NCBI GenBank assembly: GCA_004552725.1
Contig: SFNM01000099.1
Location: forward strand, 1-6,882
Length of the DNA: 6,882 nt
Origin: Bacteroidales bacterium
Lineage (GTDB): Bacteria > Bacteroidota > Bacteroidia > Bacteroidales > Muribaculaceae
Reading direction: 5' to 3'
The notes under the pieces were generated by a model that had not been told where the DNA came from, did not search any database, and saw only the letters and a program-made list of their open reading frames with translations. The first letter of the stretch is position 1; the number at the start of each line of letters is the position of its first letter. Positions 1 through 4,866 of the stretch are shown here, piece after piece. Both the position numbers and the translations under genes were made by a program.

Positions 1-267
1 ATTTACGGGTTCGTCGTCGTTTTCAGCGGCTTTTTGGGCTTCTTTTTGTGCTTGCTTTTGGGCGCGACGTTCGTCGCGGGCTTGCTTGCGAGCGGCTTGT
101 GCGTCGTCGACTTCGGTGCGGAGAGTGGCGGCATCGGCGGTAATTTCTTCGGCGTGGCCGTTGACGGCTTGGTCGATGGCGGTATTGATTTCGTTGATGA
201 CTGCGTCGGCCAGTTTGGCACCGCAACGCGACAAAAGAGATGAAAGGTTTGAAAAAGTGTGTTGCAT
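1..267 (-). CDS. Unrecognised charged, probably coiled-coil protein (N-terminal part, runs off left edge)
   Basis: The minus strand is open from an ATG at 267-265 to the window edge, giving 89 residues with no stop, so the C-terminus lies outside. The protein starts MQHTFSNLSSLL and has a short amphipathic N-terminus up to about residue 35. From about residue 38 to 85 it is rich in Ala, Glu, Asp, Arg, Lys and Gln (for example ARKQARDERR near 59-68), which suggests a long helix or coiled coil. There is no signal peptide and no membrane segment. This frame is preferred over the other two minus-strand frames because those give Pro/Lys/Thr- or Arg/Ser-only protein, while this one has balanced composition, a start 40 bp behind a good -7 box, and GC-rich third positions as in the other genes. 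I do not recognise the family. Confidence 0.72.
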   Translation of the reverse strand, partial: MQHTFSNLSSLLSRCGAKLADAVINEINTAIDQAVNGHAEEITADAATLRTEVDDAQAARKQARDERRAQKQAQKEAQKAAENDDEPVN

Positions 268-306
268 AGTAGTGCGTGTTTGAGTTATAGTTTGAGTTTT
301 CTGCCA

Positions 307-341
307 CAAAGTTACTATGCAAAAAGGGCATTTGGTGCAAA
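307..341 (-). promoter_or_regulatory. Putative Bacteroidota promoter of the charged protein gene
   Basis: The minus strand reads TAACTTTG at 314-307, a full match to the Bacteroidota -7 consensus TAnnTTTG. A TTTG at 341-338 could be the -33 box, but the spacer is 23 bp, a little longer than the usual 19-21. The predicted transcript would start near 300, giving a leader of about 33 nt before the ATG at 267. Confidence 0.5.
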
Positions 342-401
342 ATTTGGTTCGCCACACCAAAATTCGAAGGATTTTTTATCGGAGGAGGGATGAATGGGCA
401 T

Positions 402-427
402 AAAAAAAGCCAAGCTAAATGCTTGGC
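402..427 (-). terminator. Intrinsic terminator of tRNA-Val
   Basis: On the minus strand a perfect 7-bp stem GCCAAGC / GCTTGGC with a 5-nt loop (427 to 409) is followed by seven T residues (408-402). It begins only 4 nt past the tRNA 3' end, as expected for a monocistronic tRNA unit. Confidence 0.88.
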
Positions 428-431
428 GGGG

Positions 432-506
432 TGGGCGCTGAGGGATTCGAACCCCCGACCCTCTGCTTGTAAGGCAGATGCTCTAAACCAGCTGAGCTAA
501 GCGCCC
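432..506 (-). tRNA. tRNA-Val, anticodon UAC
   Basis: The minus strand folds as a complete cloverleaf: a 7-bp acceptor stem GGGCGCT / AGCGCCC (506-500 with 439-433), a D arm with GCTCAGCTGG, a 5-bp anticodon stem TCTGC / GCAGA around the loop CTTACAA, and a T arm with GGTTCGAATCC. The anticodon TAC lies at 471-469 and decodes GUA (and probably other Val codons by wobble). The discriminator base is A at 432. The bases after it read CCC, so the 3' CCA is not encoded and must be added enzymatically. The gene has its own promoter upstream and terminator downstream. Confidence 0.97.
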
Positions 507-525
507 TTTCTCGCGGAAAGCGATG

Positions 526-557
526 CAAAGTTAGGCAAAAATTTTGAGCCCACCAAA
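526..557 (-). promoter_or_regulatory. Promoter of tRNA-Val (-33 TTTG / -7 TAACTTTG)
   Basis: On the minus strand TTTG at 557-554 and TAACTTTG at 533-526 are separated by 20 bp, matching the Bacteroidota sigma-ABfr type promoter in both boxes and in spacing. Transcription would begin near 520, about 13 nt before the mature tRNA 5' end at 506. Confidence 0.8.
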
Positions 558-636
558 TTTTTCACCAACTTTTTTTCAAAAAAATAATGAAAATCTAGCC
601 AGCAGTCTGTATATCAGAGCATTATGAATTATAGAA

Positions 637-665
637 AAGCGTACCGCCGTAGAGGCGGTACGCTT
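637..665 (-). terminator. Orphan strong hairpin, probable minus-strand intrinsic terminator
   Basis: Positions 637-648 and 654-665 form a perfect 12-bp inverted repeat around a 5-nt loop; the core is GCGTACCGCC / GGCGGTACGC. On the minus strand the stem is followed by TTTTCTAT, closely resembling the tail of the tRNA-Asn terminator at 6784-6820. On the plus strand the stem is followed by GGAATG, a poor U-tract, so the minus strand is the better reading. No minus-strand gene or promoter is visible between it and the divergent plus-strand gene at 774, so what it terminates is unclear. It could stop antisense transcription or mark a lost gene. Confidence 0.6.
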
Positions 666-742
666 GGAATGTTTTATTGGTCCATTTATCTTTAATATTG
701 GCAATTTTGGCTTCTAATCAACCTAATTACGGAATTTTTCGC

Positions 743-750
743 TAACTTTG
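743..750 (+). promoter_or_regulatory. -7 box of the PCMD protein gene
   Basis: TAACTTTG matches the Bacteroidota -7 consensus and lies 23 bp before the ATG at 774, so the leader would be under about 20 nt. No TTTG is found at the normal -33 distance; the nearest, at 706-709, is 33 bp away. The promoter may therefore need an activator or use a degenerate upstream box. Confidence 0.6.
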
Positions 751-773
751 CACTCCCTTTACAATAATTATAT

Positions 774-1736
774 ATGCTAACACGATTTTTACTCTTAATT
801 GCTTCTTTCGCATTATTTTCGCCCACAGCCACGGCCGAACGCCGCGAAGCCTTGCGCTTCGGCGACTTCGAGCAGTGGGTGACTCGCCATATCAAAGAAT
901 CCCGCATCATAGGCGGAGCGAACAAGACGGTGTACGAAATCGGCCCTACTGCCACCATCGATGGCGATAAAGCCTACTCGCCCACCGGCGGCTCGCCGTG
1001 GGCTACATCCAACGTGATGGCCAAGGTTTGCGGCATCACAAAGACATCCAACGCTGTATTTCCAGACTCGCGCGATGGCGGCGGGCGATGCTGCAAAATG
1101 ACCACCATCATCGAGCATTGCAAGGCCATAGGCATCATCAATATCAACGTGTTGGTGGCAGGATCAATCTTCACCGGACGTATGTTCGAGCCTATCAGTT
1201 CTACCTCCGACCCCTACTCCAAGATGGAGATGGGAGTGCCATTCACCAAACGGCCCACCGCATTAGTGTTTGATTACAAAGTGTTTATGCCGGCCGGCAA
1301 CACTCGCACATACTCTTCGGGCTTCTCAAAGCAACGCACGCTGCAAGGCCACGAAAATGCCGAAGCGTTCATCATCTTACAACGCCGCTGGGAGGATGCC
1401 GACGGCAACCTCTTCGCCAAACGCGTAGGGACAGGGCGTGAGCGTTTCTCCGCCACCACCAATGGCTGGGTGAACGGCCACCATCTCACAGTACACTACG
1501 GCGACATCACCAACCAGCCATTCTACAAGTCGTATATGGGACTCATTACCGGCGACCACCGCTACTATGCACGTAATTCCAAAGGCAAGATGGTGCCTGT
1601 GACCGAAGTAGGGTGGGACTCAGCCGATGCCACCCCTACCCACCTGCTGGTGATGTTCTCCGCTGCCTCCGGCGAAGCCTACGTAGGTACAGTTGGCCTG
1701 ACCCTATGGGTCGACAACGTGCAACTTGCCTACTAA
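774..1736 (+). CDS. Secreted PCMD-domain (putative carbohydrate metabolism domain) protein
   Basis: The 320-residue product begins with a signal peptide: MLTR, then a hydrophobic stretch (about residues 5-15) ending SPTATA, with likely signal peptidase I cleavage after Ala21. There is no lipobox, so it should be periplasmic or secreted. The mature part resembles the Bacteroidota PCMD family (Pfam PF13201): an N-terminal FEQW (33-35 region) and PWATSN (75-80), the AGSIFTGRMFEP segment (129-140), the characteristic GVPFTKRPTALVFDY (154-168), and a C-terminal SAASGEAYVGTVGLTLWVDN (296-315) where the family has a Gly-rich, VD-containing final strand. Family proteins are thought to form jelly-roll-like beta domains, often in carbohydrate-related loci, but no catalytic activity is established and I see no catalytic motif. 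Four of its Cys residues (86, 106, 107, 116) cluster, which could allow disulfides. The ATG at 774 is chosen because it gives the signal peptide and follows a -7 box. The family is a motif-level assignment; the substrate is unknown. Confidence 0.85.
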   Translation: MLTRFLLLIASFALFSPTATAERREALRFGDFEQWVTRHIKESRIIGGANKTVYEIGPTATIDGDKAYSPTGGSPWATSNVMAKVCGITKTSNAVFPDSRDGGGRCCKMTTIIEHCKAIGIININVLVAGSIFTGRMFEPISSTSDPYSKMEMGVPFTKRPTALVFDYKVFMPAGNTRTYSSGFSKQRTLQGHENAEAFIILQRRWEDADGNLFAKRVGTGRERFSATTNGWVNGHHLTVHYGDITNQPFYKSYMGLITGDHRYYARNSKGKMVPVTEVGWDSADATPTHLLVMFSAASGEAYVGTVGLTLWVDNVQLAY

Positions 1737-1766
1737 TTTTCGCGCACACATTTACACAGAAAAAGA

Positions 1767-1865
1767 CAAGTTTTACCCAAATCTATACTTTTTTGCCACA
1801 TTTGGGTAAAAACACAGCCAAGTTTTACCCAAATCTGTGATTTTTTACCACATTTGGGTAAAACT
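1767..1865. repeat. Two tandem 52-bp units, each a long inverted repeat of TTTTACCCAAAT
   Basis: The block lies between the PCMD and DUF1573 genes. Unit 1 has arms at 1771-1782 (TTTTACCCAAAT) and 1800-1811 (ATTTGGGTAAAA). Unit 2 has the same arms at 1823-1834 and 1852-1863, extended to 14 bp by flanking AG/CT (1821-1834 with 1852-1865). Both loops are 17 nt, T-rich, and end in CCAC. Comparing 1767-1811 with 1819-1863, I count 41 of 45 identical bases, with all four changes inside the loops, so the arms are conserved. The right arm of unit 1 can also pair with the left arm of unit 2 across an 11-nt loop. The arms have T-runs outside and A-runs after the stem, the opposite of an intrinsic terminator. 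A regulatory or operator role, or a REP-like element, is inference. Confidence 0.9.
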
Positions 1866-1886
1866 CCGAATATTTTAGTAAATTTG
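1853..1886 (+). promoter_or_regulatory. Putative promoter of the DUF1573 gene, overlapping the repeat
   Basis: TAAATTTG at 1879-1886 matches the -7 consensus TAnnTTTG. A TTTG at 1853-1856, inside the right arm of the second inverted repeat, lies 22 bp upstream and could be the -33 box, slightly beyond the usual spacing. The -7 box ends only 4 bp before the ATG at 1891, so the transcript would be leaderless or nearly so. A protein bound to the repeat arm would overlap the -33 contact. Confidence 0.55.
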
Positions 1887-1890
1887 CGGT

Positions 1891-2934
1891 ATGAAACAGA
1901 TTTTATTCATGATAATGATGTTCGTGGGGCTGAGTGGCCACGCTCGGTGGAGCGCTACATCTCACCATTTCGGAGTAATCGCGGAGGATAGCGGACGCGT
2001 TGAGTGTTGTTTTACCCTGCTCAACGACTCGTCGGAGGCTATCGCCATCCTTTCTGCACGCACCACCTGCGGATGCACGCTCTCCGACTACCCCCGCGAC
2101 CCTATTGCACCCGGCGACTCAGCCATTGTTACCGTGACGTTTGACCCGGCCGGACGCCCGGGACAATTCACCAAATATATCAACGTCGAGACCACCGGCA
2201 CGCCATCCAAAACTCGCCTCGCCATTTCCGGCACCGTCATCGGCAGCGAAGCCACTATTGCACAGCGCTTTCCCGTAGACTTTGGCGCGCTTCGACTGGT
2301 TCACAACCCCATTCTCATCGGCGAAGTGTCCGGCACACGCATCCGTTCGGTTTACTCCGAGGGCTACAACCGCTCCTCCGACTCTATTCGCGTAAGCATC
2401 AATAAAGCACCTAAATGGCTAAAGGCCAATGTGGCGCCTTCGGTGGTGGCACCCGGCAATCAGCTCCAAATCATCTTCTACATCGATCCCGAGAAATGTC
2501 CCGAGTACGGGCTTATAGAAGACTCCATCGCTATCGCTGTCGACGACCAAGTGAGGAGCATCAATTTCATGCTCAACCACACGGAGGATTTCTCCCAACT
2601 CACTGATGCACAGCGAGCCAACGCACCGATTGCTTTCATTGCCCAACGGCGGCTCGACTTCGGCCGCATATCCGGAGGTTCGCATCCTCAACTCACGGCC
2701 AATATCGAGAACCGAGGCAATGACCGACTGATTATACGCCGCGTTTACTCCGACTCCCCGGCTATCAAAGCCACCGTAAAATCCTCATCGCTGAAAAAAG
2801 GCAAATCCGGTGAAATTATCGTTGAAGTTGACCCGATGCTCATCTCCGGCTCCATTCTCAATGAGCGCATCACTATCATTACCAACGACCCGGCGAACCC
2901 GGTGCAACACGTTCGCATCGTGGGCTCACTCTAA
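1891..2934 (+). CDS. Secreted DUF1573 protein with three Ig-like repeats
   Basis: The 347-residue product has a signal peptide (MKQ, then hydrophobic residues 4-14, ending SGHA) with likely cleavage after Ala18 and no lipobox Cys, so it is probably periplasmic or secreted. Residues about 25-114 form a clear DUF1573 domain (Pfam PF07610): a FTLLN strand, the hallmark TTCGCT (58-63), the segment IAPGDSAIVTVTF (72-84), GQFTKYINVET and a final LAISGTV strand. Two further Ig/ASH-like modules follow, about 128-228 (starting DFGAL) and about 254-347 (RLDFGRI, NIENRGNDRL, TNDP, ending VRIVGSL); these are more diverged and lack the CGC motif. The family is common in Bacteroidota and related to ASH/MSP-type beta-sandwiches; its function is not established. 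The ATG at 1891 is preferred because later Met codons (residues 7, 9, 10) would remove the basic start of the signal peptide. It sits 50 bp before the lipoprotein start and is probably co-transcribed with it. Confidence 0.88.
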   Translation: MKQILFMIMMFVGLSGHARWSATSHHFGVIAEDSGRVECCFTLLNDSSEAIAILSARTTCGCTLSDYPRDPIAPGDSAIVTVTFDPAGRPGQFTKYINVETTGTPSKTRLAISGTVIGSEATIAQRFPVDFGALRLVHNPILIGEVSGTRIRSVYSEGYNRSSDSIRVSINKAPKWLKANVAPSVVAPGNQLQIIFYIDPEKCPEYGLIEDSIAIAVDDQVRSINFMLNHTEDFSQLTDAQRANAPIAFIAQRRLDFGRISGGSHPQLTANIENRGNDRLIIRRVYSDSPAIKATVKSSSLKKGKSGEIIVEVDPMLISGSILNERITIITNDPANPVQHVRIVGSL

Positions 2935-2984
2935 TTTTGCTTCGCAAAAATAATAATTCACCCCAAATGAGCGTTATACTACAA

Positions 2985-4397
2985 ATGAAAAAGTATTTAA
3001 CTCTCTTTTTGGGGGTCATTATCGCTGCGGCGTTTTTCCCCTCTTGTATCGACGATGATTTCACCACTTCACCATCCGACGTGTTGGAATTTTCGGTCGA
3101 CACGCTCAATATGGGCGTAATTTTCACTGAAGAGCCATCTACCACTCATCGGTTTGTGGTTTACAACCGCAATAGCAAGGCTGTATCAATCAGTAACATA
3201 GCCATGCAAGGGCCCAACGCAGGCCTTTTTCGCCTCAACGTCGACGGTTTTAGCGGTAGCGACTTTTCTAATGTGGAAATCCGAGCCAACGACTCCATCT
3301 TCGTGTTCGTGGCCGCCACCCTTCCGGCCAACAACCAATCCGTGCCTGTAGATGTAGATGCCACACTCAACTTCACCACCAACGGAGTGAACCAACAAAT
3401 CATAGTCCGCGCGTCGGGACGCGACATCACTCGCCTCCGCGCCCTCACTATCACGTCTGACACGCGCCTTACAGCCAATCATCCATATCAAATCTTTGAC
3501 TCATTGGTAGTGGCACCTGAAGCCACCCTCACTATCGACCCCGGAGTAGAATTGCTCTTCCACGACGGAGCATATATGGCTGTTCGCGGCTCGCTCAAGG
3601 CTGTCGGGGCTGTTGACAAAGAGATTTCATTTGCAGGCGACCGCACCGGCGACGTTATCACCGATGTTTCGTTCGACATAATGTCGCGTCAATGGATAGG
3701 GCTGTTTTTCACTTCCACTTCTCACGACAACCAAATGGACTACTGCCATATCCGCAATACAGAATACGGAGTGACAGTCGATGGCACCCTAACCGAGAGG
3801 CCGGTGGATTTATCGATGCTCAATACCCGCCTGCGCAACAGTGGCGACATCGTGCTCCAAGCGTTCCACGCCAACATCACTGCAATAGGGTGCGAATTTG
3901 CTGAAGCGGCTAATGGATGCGTATACCTCCAAGGCGGAGCGCACATCTTCAACCACTGCACCTTTGCCAACTACTACCTTTTCTCGGCTCTCGGTGGCCC
4001 AATACTCCAATTTTGGCATCTCAATGCCGACTCCGACGACGACTCAGGCCGACCTTACACATCAGCCGACCTTTCAAATTGCATCATCTACGGCAATGGT
4101 GCGGACTTGTCGCACGGCGACTTTACTGATACCAACATTTATCTGCGTCGATGCTTGCTCAAAAGCGACGGCACCGACGACGACCATTTTATCTCGTGTA
4201 TTTGGGCCGAGGACCCGCTCTATTATACGGTACGCTCTGATTACTACTTCGACTACCGTCTGCGCCCCGACTCTCCTGCCATCGGCGCAGGCGACCCGGT
4301 CCTCACACTTCCTCAGGCCGCTACCGACCGCTACGGGCTGCCGCGCGGCACACAACCCGACTTAGGCGCATACGTGTTCGTAGCACCGCAAGAATAA
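2985..4397 (+). CDS. Lipoprotein with ASH-like N-terminal domain and right-handed beta-helix
   Basis: From the ATG at 2985 the product is 470 residues and begins MKKYLTLFLG, a typical lipoprotein signal with lipobox FPSC, so Cys21 should be lipidated. The next residues IDDDF resemble the acidic surface-export signal that follows the Cys in Bacteroidota surface lipoproteins, so outer-leaflet display is likely but inferred. Residues about 33-146 form an Ig/ASH-like module (EFSVDTLNMG, FVVYNRNSKAVSISNI, closing IIVRASGRD) like those in the preceding gene. From about 165 to 400 short repeated strands with Asn/Cys turns (MDYCHIRN, AIGCEFAEA, HIFNHCTF, LSNCIIYGNG) indicate a parallel beta-helix. 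The C-terminus DYRLRPDSPAIGAGDP...PDLGAYVF (424-465) is a motif often closing such beta-helix proteins. An in-frame TTG at 2937 and ATG at 2967 would extend the N-terminus but bury the signal peptide, so they are rejected. The ligand or substrate is unknown; beta-helices often contact polysaccharides. Confidence 0.86.
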   Translation: MKKYLTLFLGVIIAAAFFPSCIDDDFTTSPSDVLEFSVDTLNMGVIFTEEPSTTHRFVVYNRNSKAVSISNIAMQGPNAGLFRLNVDGFSGSDFSNVEIRANDSIFVFVAATLPANNQSVPVDVDATLNFTTNGVNQQIIVRASGRDITRLRALTITSDTRLTANHPYQIFDSLVVAPEATLTIDPGVELLFHDGAYMAVRGSLKAVGAVDKEISFAGDRTGDVITDVSFDIMSRQWIGLFFTSTSHDNQMDYCHIRNTEYGVTVDGTLTERPVDLSMLNTRLRNSGDIVLQAFHANITAIGCEFAEAANGCVYLQGGAHIFNHCTFANYYLFSALGGPILQFWHLNADSDDDSGRPYTSADLSNCIIYGNGADLSHGDFTDTNIYLRRCLLKSDGTDDDHFISCIWAEDPLYYTVRSDYYFDYRLRPDSPAIGAGDPVLTLPQAATDRYGLPRGTQPDLGAYVFVAPQE

Positions 4398-4409
4398 CAC
4401 TCTGCTATT

Positions 4410-4862
4410 ATGAGAATTGTAATCCAACGCGTAAAGCAAGCGTCAGTTGCCGTCGACAACCAAAAAATTTCGCAAATCAATCACGGATTGTTGGTGCTCG
4501 TGGGGGTAGAAAATGGCGACACTGAAGACGACTGCCGCTGGTTAGCGGCCAAGACTGTGGCACTTCGCATCTTCGACGATGAAAACGGAGTGATGAACCG
4601 CTCGGTGGCTGATGTAGCCGGCAACGTATTGGCGGTGAGTCAATTCACGCTCACTGCATCCACACGCAAAGGCAATCGACCGTCGTACATCCGTGCAGCC
4701 GGCCATGAACTTGCCACGCACCTTTATCAACTTTATGCCGACTTGATTGCCGATGCTCTCGGACGCCCCACGGCACAAGGCCGCTTCGGCGCCGATATGC
4801 AGGTGAGCCTGGTCAACGACGGGCCTGTCACAATCATTATCGACTCGCGCTTGCGCGAGTGA
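4410..4862 (+). CDS. dtd: D-aminoacyl-tRNA deacylase
   Basis: This cytoplasmic enzyme removes D-amino acids (and Gly mischarged on tRNA-Ala) from tRNA, protecting translation. The 150 residues match the usual DTD length of about 145-150. Family features are visible: the start MRIVIQRVKQASV, then GLLVLVGVENGDTEDD, the catalytic motif SQFTL (77-81, the SQxxT signature), RKGNRPSY (86-93), and NDGPVT (136-141, the cross-subunit NxGPxT signature with the Gly-cisPro pair). Both active-site motifs are intact. The start lies 12 bp after the lipoprotein stop with no promoter or Shine-Dalgarno between, so it is probably translated from the same mRNA. Its 3' end overlaps a hairpin and is convergent with the transporter gene. 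Confidence 0.97.
   Translation: MRIVIQRVKQASVAVDNQKISQINHGLLVLVGVENGDTEDDCRWLAAKTVALRIFDDENGVMNRSVADVAGNVLAVSQFTLTASTRKGNRPSYIRAAGHELATHLYQLYADLIADALGRPTAQGRFGADMQVSLVNDGPVTIIIDSRLRE
4843..4860. repeat. Perfect GC-rich hairpin at the convergent gene ends
   Basis: ACTCGCGC (4843-4850) and GCGCGAGT (4853-4860) form a perfect 8-bp inverted repeat with a 2-nt centre; in RNA a 6-bp stem with a CTTG tetraloop is more realistic. It covers the last five codons of dtd and the first base of its stop. Neither strand has a U-tract after it, so it is not a canonical terminator, but it is the only stem-loop at the junction and could slow polymerase or protect the 3' end of either mRNA. Confidence 0.7.
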
Positions 4863-4866
4863 GCCG

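Noticed and set aside
3..355. Other open frames over the left end on both strands (Pro/Lys/Thr-rich, Arg/Ser-rich, and plus-strand Gly-rich)
   Set aside because: Composition is skewed as expected for shadows of the minus-strand gene starting at 267, and none has a promoter or recognisable domain.
390..500. Plus-strand ORF of 36 codons preceded by GGAGGA, reading through the tRNA-Val region (contains LRDSNPRPSACKADAL)
   Set aside because: This is the well-known spurious peptide produced by translating the antisense strand of a tRNA gene. The Shine-Dalgarno-like string is not meaningful in a phylum that rarely uses it.
692..958. Minus-strand 88-codon ORF as the gene served by the hairpin at 637-665
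   Set aside because: It lies largely antisense to the signal peptide and N-terminus of the PCMD protein, has no family resemblance and has no -7 box upstream.
1767..1865. CRISPR array
   Set aside because: There are only two units, the repeated part is nearly the whole unit, there is no unique spacer of constant length, and no cas gene is in the window.
1767..1865. Intrinsic terminator pair for the PCMD gene
   Set aside because: The stems are flanked by T on the 5' side and A on the 3' side with no U-tract after the stem on either strand. Some termination effect of the hairpins cannot be excluded, but it is not canonical.
2937..2984. N-terminal extension of the lipoprotein from TTG 2937 or ATG 2967
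   Set aside because: It would place up to 16 polar residues before a classic MKK lipoprotein signal peptide and nearly abut the previous stop codon.
3898..4365. Plus-strand 155-codon ORF inside the lipoprotein gene (Thr/Ser/Ala-rich)
   Set aside because: It is a frame-shifted shadow of the beta-helix coding region; the main frame carries the recognisable C-terminal motif through the same stretch.
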